This document shows, piece after piece, positions 52,617-61,413 of a stretch of 64,000 nt of DNA; the first letter of the stretch is position 1, and every line of letters starts with the position of its first letter. The translations under genes were made by a program, and so were the position numbers. Source of the DNA: Novosphingobium sp. MW5 (GTDB taxonomy: Bacteria > Pseudomonadota > Alphaproteobacteria > Sphingomonadales > Sphingomonadaceae); assembly GCA_025938935.1 (NCBI GenBank), contig JAPCWB010000001.1, positions 2,852,001 to 2,916,000 of the forward strand, in the 5' to 3' direction. The notes under the pieces were generated by a model. That model was not told the DNA's origin, did no database searches, and saw nothing but the letters and a program-made list of their open reading frames with translations.

Positions 52617-53069
52617 GTGGCACGGACTGACAGCAGGAACCACAACGCGGCAGCAGCGGTCGACGATCCGCTCTCCAGGCTTCCCGGCTATGCACTGCGC
52701 AGGGCGGCCAATGCCATGATGGCAGAACTCGGCAGCCTGCTCGACGCGGTTGACCTGCGCATTTCCGAGGCTTCGATCCTGCTGCTGATCGACGGGCGCG
52801 AGGACCTGACCTCCAGCGCGATCGGCAATGTGCTCGATATCCGCTCGGCCAACATGGTGCCGCTGCTCAACCGGCTGTCCCATCAGGGCCTGATCGAGAA
52901 AGTGCCGCTCGACGGCAAGTCGATGGCGATCGTGCTGAGCGAGAAGGGCCGCGCCAAGCTGGCCGAGGTCAAGGCTATCACCGAAGCGTTCGAAAGCGAC
53001 CTGCTACGCCGCATACCGGCCGCGCACCGCGCCCACTTCGTCCCCGCGCTCAATGCGCTCTGGCGTTAA
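52617..53069 (+). CDS. ferC: MarR family regulator, FerC-like
   Basis: A 150-residue winged-helix regulator. It shows the MarR pattern YALRRAANAMMAELGSLL, the recognition helix region SANMVPLLNRLSHQGLIEK and the wing KSMAIVLSEKGRAKL. GTG at 52617 with TTGGAG 6 bases upstream is preferred over TTG at 52605. It is divergent from ferB and lies immediately beside the paired palindromes, so it probably represses ferBA. The 3' end overlaps the convergent P450 gene by 4 bases. Confidence 0.88.
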   Translation: MARTDSRNHNAAAAVDDPLSRLPGYALRRAANAMMAELGSLLDAVDLRISEASILLLIDGREDLTSSAIGNVLDIRSANMVPLLNRLSHQGLIEKVPLDGKSMAIVLSEKGRAKLAEVKAITEAFESDLLRRIPAAHRAHFVPALNALWR

Positions 53070-54250
53070 GCCGGGACGAACTTCAACGGGACGGAAATCG
53101 CGCCAATCTCTGGCCAGCGCGCCGGGGCGACCGGACCGTCGATTTCGAAATGCGACGTCATGTCGAGCAACTCGTCGAGCATCACCCGCACCTGCATCCG
53201 GCCGAGGTGTATGCCTGGGCAATTGTGCGGCCCGCGGCCAAAGGCCAGGTGCTCGCCGATGTTGTCCCGGTCCAGCAAGAACTCTTCCGACCGCTCGAAT
53301 ACCGCCTCGTCGCGGTTGGCCGAGGCATAGACCAGCGCGATCCCCTCGCCCGGCTGGATGGTCCGTCCGCCGAATTCGACCGGGCACTTGGCCGTGCGGG
53401 CGAAGCCGCGGTAGGGCGTATAGAGCCGCAGGAATTCCTCGACCGCCGCAGGCACAAGGCTGCGGTCGGAGCGCAGCTGCGCCTGCAGGTCAGGATGGCG
53501 TGACAGGTGTACCGCCACCGAGCCCATGAACACCGTCGGCGCGACGATACCGACGACCAGGACTTGCCGCACCATGCCGACGATCAGGTCCTCGGTCATG
53601 TCCTCGCCGCGCTCGAGCGCCGCCAGCAGGGCCGAGGTGATGTCCTCGGCCGGATCCAGCGGCTCGGCCTTGCGCAGTTCCAGCAGTTCGCGGGCCATTT
53701 CGTAAAGCTTGAGGCTCGTGGCCTTCATCTGCTCCGGCTGGTTGAGGTTGACTGCGAGAATGAATGCCCGGCCTGACTGGTGCAGCGGCCTTACCCAATG
53801 CGCCGGCACGTTCATCCATTCGCCGAAAACCTGAACGGGCAGGAAGCTGGCAAAGTCCCCGCAGATATCGCCATGCCCGCGCGCGATCATTGGGGCGAGC
53901 AGCTTGCGCGCGCAATCCCGCGCATAAGGTTCGAAGCGGAGGGCACGCTCCTGTGACAACAGCGGATTGAGCGTGCGCCTGTAGGGCGTATGCTCAGGAG
54001 GATCGAGATGCAGCGGTGGGCGGCGGCCGGTGAAGGCCACCTTGGGCACGACATTCTGCACCGAGGTAATGAAGGTTGCAGGGTCACTCGCCGCGCGACG
54101 GACGTCGTCATAACGCGTGAGCGCCCAGAACCCGCCGAGCCCTTCGGTATGCGCCACCGGGCATTCGCGCCGCAGCCGCGCGAACTCGGCATGGCCGCTG
54201 TCGAAGTCCTCGATGACTTCCGGATCGAAATCGTTCGGGCTATGTGACAT
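53066..54250 (-). CDS. Cytochrome P450
   Basis: A 394-residue bacterial P450. The haem loop is FGRGPHNCPG with ligand Cys344; ExxR lies at 272-275 (EFLR). In the I helix the usual acid-Thr pair is replaced: GIVAPT (residues 234-239) has Pro238 in the acid position while Thr239 remains. This can alter oxygen activation. No ferredoxin or reductase gene is nearby. The location beside ferulate genes and a divergent MFS gene makes an aromatic substrate plausible, perhaps a methoxy-aromatic O-demethylation, but this is inference. Confidence 0.9.
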   Translation of the reverse strand: MSHSPNDFDPEVIEDFDSGHAEFARLRRECPVAHTEGLGGFWALTRYDDVRRAASDPATFITSVQNVVPKVAFTGRRPPLHLDPPEHTPYRRTLNPLLSQERALRFEPYARDCARKLLAPMIARGHGDICGDFASFLPVQVFGEWMNVPAHWVRPLHQSGRAFILAVNLNQPEQMKATSLKLYEMARELLELRKAEPLDPAEDITSALLAALERGEDMTEDLIVGMVRQVLVVGIVAPTVFMGSVAVHLSRHPDLQAQLRSDRSLVPAAVEEFLRLYTPYRGFARTAKCPVEFGGRTIQPGEGIALVYASANRDEAVFERSEEFLLDRDNIGEHLAFGRGPHNCPGIHLGRMQVRVMLDELLDMTSHFEIDGPVAPARWPEIGAISVPLKFVPA

Positions 54251-54292
54251 AGCAATCGCATAGGTCTCGACGATGCGCTATGCAAGCGCTAT
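54249..54292. promoter_or_regulatory. ATAGC/GCTAT half-sites in the P450-MFS divergent promoter
   Basis: ATAGC at 54249-54253 overlaps the P450 start, and GCGCTAT occurs twice as direct repeats 11 bases apart (54275-54281 and 54286-54292). These share the GCTAT core of the FerC-type operators at 52560-52600. The 74-base gap between the two start codons would hold both promoters. Co-regulation with ferulate genes is possible but unproven. Confidence 0.35.
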
Positions 54293-54324
54293 CATCGCAG
54301 TATCGATGGGCCGGGAGGGCAGGT

Positions 54325-55614
54325 TTGAGCGACCATTTGGAACAGCGGATCGGTCGCAAGGTGGTGCAGAGGCTCGTCCTGCCGGGGGCGCTTTTCACGC
54401 TCATCGGTGCGATTGACCGGACCAATGTCGGCTTTGCCGCGCTCCAGATGAACACGGACCTTGGGCTGTCCGGAACCCAGTACGGCTTTGGCGCGGGCGT
54501 TTTGTTCGTCGGCTATGTCCTCGCCAAGTATCCCAGCGTGCTGCTTTACGAAAAGATCGGTTTTCGCCGCTGGCTGGCGGTCATCACCTTTGCCTGGGGC
54601 ATTGCGGCGTGCAGCCTTGCCGCGATCGACAACCATCTTGAGCTTTACCTGCTGCGGGTGCTGATCGGCTTTGCCGAGGGCGGCCTTTCATCGGGCATGA
54701 TGCTCTATCTGGCACACTGGGCGCCCGAGCGTTACCGGGCGACGATCCTTGCGCTGCCGATCATGTCGATCAACGTGGCGCAAGTGATCGGGGCGCCGGT
54801 TTCGGGCTGGCTGCTTGATGTGCAAAACCCGCTAGGCATTGCCGGCTGGCGTTTCATGTTCCTGGTGGAGGCCCTGCCCGCTGTCGCGCTCGCCATCTTT
54901 GCCTGGTTCTATTATCCGGACCGGCCGGCACAGGCCCGCTGGCTGAATGACGAGGAACGCGGCTGGCTCGCGGCCAATGTCCATGCCGAAAGCAGGGCCG
55001 CGCCCGGCGCATCTCGCGAAGGCCGCTGGGACGCGCTGAAGAGCGCCGATGGCTGGCTGTGCTCGCTGATCTGGTTCTGCATCCTTGCCAGCAATTACGG
55101 CGTGATGTTCTGGCTGCCGACCATCGTGAAGGGCATGTCCGGCCTGACTGCCACTCAGACCGGCTTCATCGTGGCCCTGCCGAACCTTGCCAGCGCGATC
55201 GGCCTGCTGCTCAACGCGCGCCATTCGGACAAGACGGGCGAGCGTTTCCTCCATATCGCCATTCCGGCCATGGTCGGAGGACTGGGGCTGCTGGCCGCCT
55301 ACCTGCTGGGCGCGGGGCTGCCCGGTCTGGCCATGCTGGTGCTGGGCGGGGCCTGCACCGGTTGTACGGTCGCCGCCTTCTGGGCCATCCCGACGAAGAT
55401 GCTGAGCCCGCAGGCGATGGCGATGGGCGTGGTGATGATCAACATGCTCGGCTCCTTCGCAGGCGCGACCGTGCCGCCGCTGATGGGCTTCCTGAAGGAA
55501 AGCACCGGTTCCTTCCTGCCGCCCACCCTGCTGCTCACCGGCATCGCCGTGATCAACGTGGCCCTTTGCCTCGTCACCCGCGCCCGGATGCGCGGCAAGG
55601 TAGGCCCGGCATGA
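54325..55614 (+). CDS. MFS transporter, anion:cation symporter (ACS) type
   Basis: About 429 residues with 12 membrane helices. The motif IDRTNVGFAALQMNTDLGLSGTQYGFGAGVLF is typical of the ACS/phthalate-tartrate permease group (only part quoted as recognisable: DRTNVGFAALQMN). The start is TTG at 54325 with GGGAGG 6 bases upstream; an ATG at 54280 overlaps the half-site region. It likely imports an organic anion related to the P450 substrate. The stop overlaps the next transporter start (ATGA). Confidence 0.85.
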   Translation: MSDHLEQRIGRKVVQRLVLPGALFTLIGAIDRTNVGFAALQMNTDLGLSGTQYGFGAGVLFVGYVLAKYPSVLLYEKIGFRRWLAVITFAWGIAACSLAAIDNHLELYLLRVLIGFAEGGLSSGMMLYLAHWAPERYRATILALPIMSINVAQVIGAPVSGWLLDVQNPLGIAGWRFMFLVEALPAVALAIFAWFYYPDRPAQARWLNDEERGWLAANVHAESRAAPGASREGRWDALKSADGWLCSLIWFCILASNYGVMFWLPTIVKGMSGLTATQTGFIVALPNLASAIGLLLNARHSDKTGERFLHIAIPAMVGGLGLLAAYLLGAGLPGLAMLVLGGACTGCTVAAFWAIPTKMLSPQAMAMGVVMINMLGSFAGATVPPLMGFLKESTGSFLPPTLLLTGIAVINVALCLVTRARMRGKVGPA

Positions 55615-56792
55615 GTGCAAGGGCGGCCCCGGCAAGCGGCGGAGGCGCAATCATCCTGACGCTGGCGGCCATCGCGGCGCTGGGTTCGCTGGCCACTCAG
55701 CTAGTCGTTCCAGCCCTGCCCCCGATTGCCGCAGAGTTCGGCGCATCGACCCTTGCCGCGCAAAAGGTCATAGGCGTTTACCTGCTCGGCCTTGCCGCCG
55801 GACAATTGGTCGCTGGGCCTCTGGTGGACCGCATCGGACGCCGCCCGGTCATGCTTTCAGGGCTGGTTCTGTTCATCCTCGGAAGCATAGCCGCTGCCAC
55901 TGCGCCAAGTCTCGGCTGGCTGCTCGCCGCGCGCCTCGTTCAGGCACTCGGCGGGGCCACCGGCATTGTCACTGCCCGCGTCATGGTCAATGACCTGTTC
56001 CCGCCCGAAGAAGCCGCTACCCGGCAGGCGACACTGATGTCGGTCGTGCTACTGTCTCCCGCCGTCGCCCCGGTGGTTGGCGGCATGCTGACCGAACTGG
56101 CAGGCTGGCGTTCGATCTTCGGCCTGCTGGTCCTGACCGGCCTTGGCGCCGCGCTTTTCGTGAGGTTTCGGCTGGCAGAAACCAGCGGCCGATCCGCGAC
56201 GCCTGCGCGGAACCTCGCCCATGCCTGGGCCATGCTGCTCGCTACCCCGCGTTTCACCGGCAATGCCGCCGCCATGATGCTGGCAAGCTCGTCGCTTTAT
56301 GCCTTCCTCGCCGCGACGCCCTTCATCCTCGCCCGCGAGCACGGCATCGGCCCGCGAGACACCGGGTTATTCCTGCTGGTTGTCGCTGCCGCCGGCATCG
56401 CAGGCACAAAATGCGTCGGCGCGATCAACCGGCGCACCCGCGGTAACATCGCGGGAGCAGCTCTTGTCGCCAGCGGAGCGGGCCTGCTGTTTGTCGGAGC
56501 GCTAGCTGGAGCCAAGAGCCTGCTTGCTTTCCTGTTGCCCATGATCCTGATGGGTTTTGGCACCGGTGTACTCGGCCCCTCGACCATCAGCGAGATCATG
56601 CAGGCGCGACCGGGGCTGGAAGGAACAGCCACCAGCCTTGCGGGCGCGGTGCAGATGGGAAGCAGCGCCGTTGCAAGCAGCCTGATCGGTGCGGCTGATA
56701 CGCTGCGGCTGGGCATGGTCCTTTCGACGATGACGCTTCTTTCGCTCGGCGCGGCCATCGCTGCCAGCAAGGTACGGATGCAGAGCCGATGA
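55611..56792 (+). CDS. MFS transporter, Bcr/CflA (DHA1) drug-efflux type
   Basis: A 393-residue MFS protein. The pattern LVVPALPPIAAEFGAS in helix 1, LVDRIGRRPVMLSGLVLF in the loop 2-3 region and the motif C-like SPAVAPVVGGML identify the Bcr/CflA subfamily, usually exporters. It overlaps the ACS-type importer by 4 bases and the di-heme cytochrome gene by 4 bases, so import and export of a substrate and its product in one operon is a reasonable model. Confidence 0.9.
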   Translation: MSARAAPASGGGAIILTLAAIAALGSLATQLVVPALPPIAAEFGASTLAAQKVIGVYLLGLAAGQLVAGPLVDRIGRRPVMLSGLVLFILGSIAAATAPSLGWLLAARLVQALGGATGIVTARVMVNDLFPPEEAATRQATLMSVVLLSPAVAPVVGGMLTELAGWRSIFGLLVLTGLGAALFVRFRLAETSGRSATPARNLAHAWAMLLATPRFTGNAAAMMLASSSLYAFLAATPFILAREHGIGPRDTGLFLLVVAAAGIAGTKCVGAINRRTRGNIAGAALVASGAGLLFVGALAGAKSLLAFLLPMILMGFGTGVLGPSTISEIMQARPGLEGTATSLAGAVQMGSSAVASSLIGAADTLRLGMVLSTMTLLSLGAAIAASKVRMQSR

Positions 56793-58279
56793 ACGTTTCG
56801 CCCTTCCGTCCGATTGTCGGAGCCGTCCTCCTCCTCGGCCTCGCCGCGGCGCAAAAGGTTCCGCCGCCGCGCTGGTGGTCACCGGGCGAAGGCCGCACTT
56901 TTCCTGCGGTTCTGGACTACCAGAACGAGCACGGCACCCAGCGCAGCCTGCTCGTCGGAGGACCTTTGGCGACCAAAGGCCATCCCTTTTTCGAACCTCT
57001 CGGTCCCAACGGCCGCGCCTGCGTTACATGCCACCAGCCCGCCGATGGCATGAGCCTCTCTGCGGCCACGGCCCGCCAGCGCTGGGACGAAACGAAGGGC
57101 CGGGATCCGCTGTTCGCCGCCTCGGACGGATCCAACTGCCCCACCTTGCCGCAGGCAGAAAAGGCCTCGCACTCTCTCCTTCTCGATCGCGGGCTGATCC
57201 GCATCCAGCGCCCGTGGCCGGTCCGCGAATGGCAGGGGAAGCCGGTCGCGCCGGACTTCTCGATTGACGTCGTGCGCGATCCGAATGGCTGCAACAGCGG
57301 GCCCAAATATGGGCCAAAGGCTGGGAATATCTCGGTTTACCGCCGCCCCCGCCCTGTCTCGAACTTCAAGTACCTGCTCGCCGTGGGCTTTGCCTATGAT
57401 CCCAAGCAGGGCATCGCCCTCCCCCGAGATCCGGACAGCGGTGCCATGCAATCGGGCAACCTGATGGCCGACAATCGTGCCCGCAACCTGCGCGAGCAGA
57501 TGGAAGATGCCTCCGGCACCCACCCGGAATTCGCCAAGCGCCTGACGCCGGAGCAGATTGCCCGGATCACCGACTTCGAAATGCGGCTCTACACCGCGCA
57601 GCAGGTGAGCAAGCAAGGCGGCGCGCTCGACAGCGGCGGAGCGAGCGGCGGTCCGGCCAAGCTGCGCGACAGCGAGCCCGGCGCGCTCGGTTCGATCGGC
57701 ACACCGGTGTGGAGCGAATTTGCCGCGTGGGAAAAGATCTCGCCCGAAGAAGCCGCGAAGCTGACGCCGCAACAACTCGCTTTCCGCCAGTCGGTTGCCC
57801 GGGGCGCCCTGACATTCCGCAACAAGACTTTCCTCATCACCGACAGCACGGGCATCAATTCGCCCACCGGCTTTGGCAATCCGGTGCGGAATTCCTGCGT
57901 TTTCTGCCACAACATGGCGCAGATGGGGAACGACGTTGCCCCCGGCCAGGTCGATCTTGGCACCACGACCCTGCCCTATGCCGATCCCTTCGATGACCTG
58001 CCACTGTTCCGGATCACATGTCTGAAAGCGCCGCACCCCTTCTATGGCCGCACCTTCTACACCTATGATCCGGGCTTCGCGCTGACCACCGGGCGCTGCG
58101 CCGACGTTGGCAAGATTACCCTGCAATCGATGCGCGGCCTGGCTGCTCGCGCGCCCTATTTTTCCAACGGACTTGCGAAAGACCTGCGCGGCATCGTCGA
58201 CTACTATGAGCGTCGCTACAACATCGGTTACACAAGCCAAGAGAAGCAGGACCTGGTCAACCTGATGAGCGTTTTGTGA
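56789..58279 (+). CDS. Di-heme cytochrome c, peroxidase/MauG-like
   Basis: A 496-residue exported protein with a signal peptide (about 1-21, ending AAAQ) and two haem c sites: CVTCH (78-82) and CVFCH (370-374). The wide spacing and the surrounding segments (RDPLFAASDGSNCP; APYFSNGLAKDLRGIVDYYERRYN) are those of the di-haem cytochrome c peroxidase-like superfamily. It should act in the periplasm in peroxide reduction or in oxidation of a substrate. It is cotranscribed with two MFS transporters; the partner gene downstream overlaps by 4 bases. The substrate is unknown. Confidence 0.87.
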   Translation: MNVSPFRPIVGAVLLLGLAAAQKVPPPRWWSPGEGRTFPAVLDYQNEHGTQRSLLVGGPLATKGHPFFEPLGPNGRACVTCHQPADGMSLSAATARQRWDETKGRDPLFAASDGSNCPTLPQAEKASHSLLLDRGLIRIQRPWPVREWQGKPVAPDFSIDVVRDPNGCNSGPKYGPKAGNISVYRRPRPVSNFKYLLAVGFAYDPKQGIALPRDPDSGAMQSGNLMADNRARNLREQMEDASGTHPEFAKRLTPEQIARITDFEMRLYTAQQVSKQGGALDSGGASGGPAKLRDSEPGALGSIGTPVWSEFAAWEKISPEEAAKLTPQQLAFRQSVARGALTFRNKTFLITDSTGINSPTGFGNPVRNSCVFCHNMAQMGNDVAPGQVDLGTTTLPYADPFDDLPLFRITCLKAPHPFYGRTFYTYDPGFALTTGRCADVGKITLQSMRGLAARAPYFSNGLAKDLRGIVDYYERRYNIGYTSQEKQDLVNLMSVL

Positions 58280-59046
58280 AAACACTTGCCACCCTGATCG
58301 CGCTGGCCGCACCCGTATCCGCCTTTGCTGCAGAGACCGGCGACTACGTACGCTTCGTATCCTGTCCAGTGTATCGCGATGCAGACAGCGGCAAGAAAAG
58401 CGGTTGCTGGCTGGCCGACGACCGCGCCAAGGGTCAGCGCTACGATGTCAGCCAATCGCCGCACAAGCCGGACTGGAACCGCGCGGTACTGGTCGAAGGG
58501 CGGGTCTCCGCCGAGAGCAGCTCGCCCTGCGGATCGACGGTTCTAAATCCGGTACGCACCTCGATCCTGAACGAGCAATGCCAGCGGCACATGCTGCCGG
58601 CAGAAGGCTATCCCGGCCGCAAGTTCGTCCTGCCCGCGCGCAACCTGACTCCGCTGTCTGTTCCGCGTAAACCCGCCGAGGGGCCCTTCACGGCGCGCAC
58701 CTTCCCCGTGTTCTTCGAATTCGACCGCGCCTTTGTGGTCTACCAGTACAGCGACTTCCTGCTCGATAACGCCGCACATTGGCTCATATCCGCCAAGCCG
58801 AGGAAGGTCGTGGTGACCGGCTATGCCGCGACGGAACCAGAGGACGTTTCCGGCAGCATCTTGGCAGAGCGACCCGAGGTTGCCAGCGAAAGAGCAGAGA
58901 TCGTGGCAGAATCGCTCCGCCGCTTGATCCCCGGCCTGACGTTAGAAACGCGTACGCAGTTGGCTTCAAAGCCGGTCGACCTGCCCGATGCCGATGGCCT
59001 TCCCGGCCAATCACAGCGCCGCGCCGAAATCCGCGCAGAGTTTTAG
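58276..59046 (+). CDS. Periplasmic OmpA-like C-terminal domain protein
   Basis: A 256-residue protein with a signal peptide cleaved after AFA. The C-terminal part (about 155-256) resembles an OmpA-like peptidoglycan-associated domain: FEFDRAF, KVVVTGYAATEP and the terminal SQRRAEIRAEF. The N-terminal region with several Cys residues is unrecognised. GTG at 58276 overlaps the cytochrome stop, so the pair is translated together and may form a periplasmic assembly. Its 3' end overlaps the convergent PrpD-like gene by 4 bases. Confidence 0.75.
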   Translation: MKTLATLIALAAPVSAFAAETGDYVRFVSCPVYRDADSGKKSGCWLADDRAKGQRYDVSQSPHKPDWNRAVLVEGRVSAESSSPCGSTVLNPVRTSILNEQCQRHMLPAEGYPGRKFVLPARNLTPLSVPRKPAEGPFTARTFPVFFEFDRAFVVYQYSDFLLDNAAHWLISAKPRKVVVTGYAATEPEDVSGSILAERPEVASERAEIVAESLRRLIPGLTLETRTQLASKPVDLPDADGLPGQSQRRAEIRAEF

Positions 59047-60404
59047 GCGAACAGCGCGCCAACGTCCTCGCAATCCGCCAGCGACAGGATGGCCTGAGCC
59101 ATCTGGCATGGGTCAGAGGGCGGCACCTGTGCGCGGCTTGCACAGTCGACGAACTTTGCGACCAGCTCGTTTTCGCTCAGCGGCCGCTCAGGGCAGCCGC
59201 GCGCATTGTGGACTTCGGCACTGAGCGCCGTTCCGTCATCGAGCTTGATTTCCATCGCCCCGCCCGATCCCGGATGCCACGCAGATTCAGGATCCACAAA
59301 GGCTTGGGTCTTCGCCGCCACGCCGAGGATCGCGGAATCGGCCAATGATGCTGGCGTGAAGGAATCGAGGTCCACCCTGCCCCGCACCAAAGCCAGCGCG
59401 GTGCAAAACTGGGCCGAAAACTTGGCATCGATCAGCACTTCGGGCGCGCGCTTGCGATCTCCCGGTTCGAAAAGCATTCGCTGGATTTCGTCACCTGTCA
59501 CACTGATGCTGGCAATGCGGTGCAGATCGAAGCCAGGCCGCTCTCGCAGATTGAGCGCCATTTCAATGAAGGGATGGGTCCCGCGGCAGCTGGGCCATGC
59601 CTTGAAGGTCAGGTGGTCGATCCAGAAGCGTGCGCCCAGGTCATCAGTCAGATCCGCCGGTTCAAACCTGCCGCCTGAATAGAGCGCGAAAAAGCCGTCC
59701 TTTCCTTCCAGCGGCTGTTCGAAGCCGGCCACGCCTTCGCGGGCGAGAAACGCGGAAGTAACGGCGGCCTGTGCCGGAAAACTCTCCCGCACGGCGCGGA
59801 TCACGGTGCCTGGGCTGTGCTTGATCTCTCCGGGCATGGTGACCTGGCATAATGCCAGAGACAAGGCATCGCGGATGCCGTTGCCGTCCAGCCCCAGCAG
59901 CTTCGCCGCGCCGACCGCCGCGCCCAGTCCGGCAAGGATAGGCGGCGGATACCAGCCGCCGACTTCCATTGCCTGCCGCTGCGCCACCCCCAGCCGGCAG
60001 GCAAAATCGCAGCCCACGACGAGCGCGGTCAGGAAGCGCGGCCCGTCTACCGGCCCATCGGATTGCGCGAGTGCGATCAGCGCGGGAACGAGACTGGCAT
60101 TGGGATGTCCGGGCCGGATGTCGAACGCGTCCTCGTAATCGAGCGCGTGGGCCATTGCCCCGTTGGCGAATGCCGCTGCTGCCGGAGGCACCAGCGTATC
60201 CGTTCCAAGCACCGCACTCGGTCCGCTTCCCGATGCCTTGGCAAGCGCCAGGAACGGACGCACTTCTTCAGACAGGCCGCTGGCAGCCAGGATCACGCCG
60301 CTCGCATCGAGCAGGACTTGGCAGGCCGCCTTGCGCGTCGACGGCGGCAGGTCTTCCCATTGCAGCCGTGCGATGCTGTCGCAAACCTGCTCGCTAAGCG
60401 TCAT
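59043..60404 (-). CDS. MmgE/PrpD family protein
   Basis: A 453-residue protein of the PrpD/IDS-epimerase-like superfamily. It shows AMAHALDYEDAFDIRPGHPNASLVPALIAL near the N-terminus (key HALDYDD-type motif) and the second domain FKAWPSCRGTHPFIEMAL. The family includes 2-methylcitrate dehydratase and cis-aconitate decarboxylase. No methylcitrate cycle genes are present, so the substrate is unclear. It is the last of a leftward group, 4 bases after the membrane protein gene. Confidence 0.88.
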   Translation of the reverse strand: MTLSEQVCDSIARLQWEDLPPSTRKAACQVLLDASGVILAASGLSEEVRPFLALAKASGSGPSAVLGTDTLVPPAAAAFANGAMAHALDYEDAFDIRPGHPNASLVPALIALAQSDGPVDGPRFLTALVVGCDFACRLGVAQRQAMEVGGWYPPPILAGLGAAVGAAKLLGLDGNGIRDALSLALCQVTMPGEIKHSPGTVIRAVRESFPAQAAVTSAFLAREGVAGFEQPLEGKDGFFALYSGGRFEPADLTDDLGARFWIDHLTFKAWPSCRGTHPFIEMALNLRERPGFDLHRIASISVTGDEIQRMLFEPGDRKRAPEVLIDAKFSAQFCTALALVRGRVDLDSFTPASLADSAILGVAAKTQAFVDPESAWHPGSGGAMEIKLDDGTALSAEVHNARGCPERPLSENELVAKFVDCASRAQVPPSDPCQMAQAILSLADCEDVGALFA

Positions 60405-60408
60405 CCGG

Positions 60409-61413
60409 CTACTTCTTCCGCGACAATCTTGGAGCGACCGAGAGCAGAACGATAGCCCCGATCAGGATCGCCGCGCCGACCAGTTCCGCGCTGCGCGGCA
60501 TGGTACCGCCGAAGAACCACGCCAGCAGGATCGTGCCGCCCACACCGGCAACAAGGCTGGCCGCCCGCTCCAATGGAACGCAATAGGCGTTCTCGCGAGG
60601 GTCAAGCAGGATGATGATCGCAATTACCGAAATGACCGTCAGCGTCGTGCCGATGGCGACCAGCGCCCATACCGCCGAACTGCTCCATGCACCGACAAAT
60701 CCCCATTCGAGTTCGCCCGCCTGACCGCCAATTCCGGAAGCCGAAATAAGCGCGAGGATGAGGATCGACAGCGGCAGGGCGACCATTTTTTCCTCGACGA
60801 AATAGCGCCGCACCATCGCTTCATCGCCGTTCTTGGCGATGCGGGTCATTACCGCGAGCCGCAGGAAATAGCCGATCGTGTAGAGCACCACGGTCAGGAT
60901 CGCGAGCGGCGGCAGCTTCAGGCCTCCGCGATCAGTCAAGGTAATGACCAGCGCCAGCAGCACCATGCCGAGCGCGGTCCAGCTGAACCAGCTCACCCGC
61001 CGTCCAAAGGCAATGTCGACGAGCGGCGCGATGACGAGGATATCACCGCGCATGATCAGCTGGATGAACGGGATGCTCACCCCCTGGAAGGTGTAGGACA
61101 GCGGCACTGTGAACAGCACGAGCGAAGTGCCGAAGCCCGAGAGCAGGGTGTACTTGTCCGGGCAGGGAATGCGCCACTTGCCCACCTGCACCTTGTTCGC
61201 ATCGCGGTGCCAGCCAGAAAGCCAGATGAAGAGGTAAGTCAGGATGAGGTTGACGATCAGCGAGACCGGCAGCGTTTCAAGGCCCGTCAGCGGGCGGCCC
61301 AGCGTCGGCTCGGGATTGGTCGCCACCCAGCGGGTGATCATCACGTTGGGAAGGTACGACAGGAAATAGAAGAAGACGATCGCCTCGAGCGACAGCTTGC
61401 GACCGGCGGTCAT
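60409..61413 (-). CDS. Multi-pass membrane protein (EamA/DMT-like), unknown
   Basis: A 334-residue protein with about ten membrane helices, opening SLEAIVFFYFLSYLPNVMITRW. The helix count and the repeat-like second half suggest a DMT-superfamily carrier, but I find no distinctive motif. Its start overlaps the CapA-like gene stop by 4 bases, and the PrpD-like gene follows 4 bases later, so it belongs to this operon and may transport its substrate. Family call is tentative. Confidence 0.65.
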   Translation of the reverse strand: MTAGRKLSLEAIVFFYFLSYLPNVMITRWVATNPEPTLGRPLTGLETLPVSLIVNLILTYLFIWLSGWHRDANKVQVGKWRIPCPDKYTLLSGFGTSLVLFTVPLSYTFQGVSIPFIQLIMRGDILVIAPLVDIAFGRRVSWFSWTALGMVLLALVITLTDRGGLKLPPLAILTVVLYTIGYFLRLAVMTRIAKNGDEAMVRRYFVEEKMVALPLSILILALISASGIGGQAGELEWGFVGAWSSSAVWALVAIGTTLTVISVIAIIILLDPRENAYCVPLERAASLVAGVGGTILLAWFFGGTMPRSAELVGAAILIGAIVLLSVAPRLSRKK

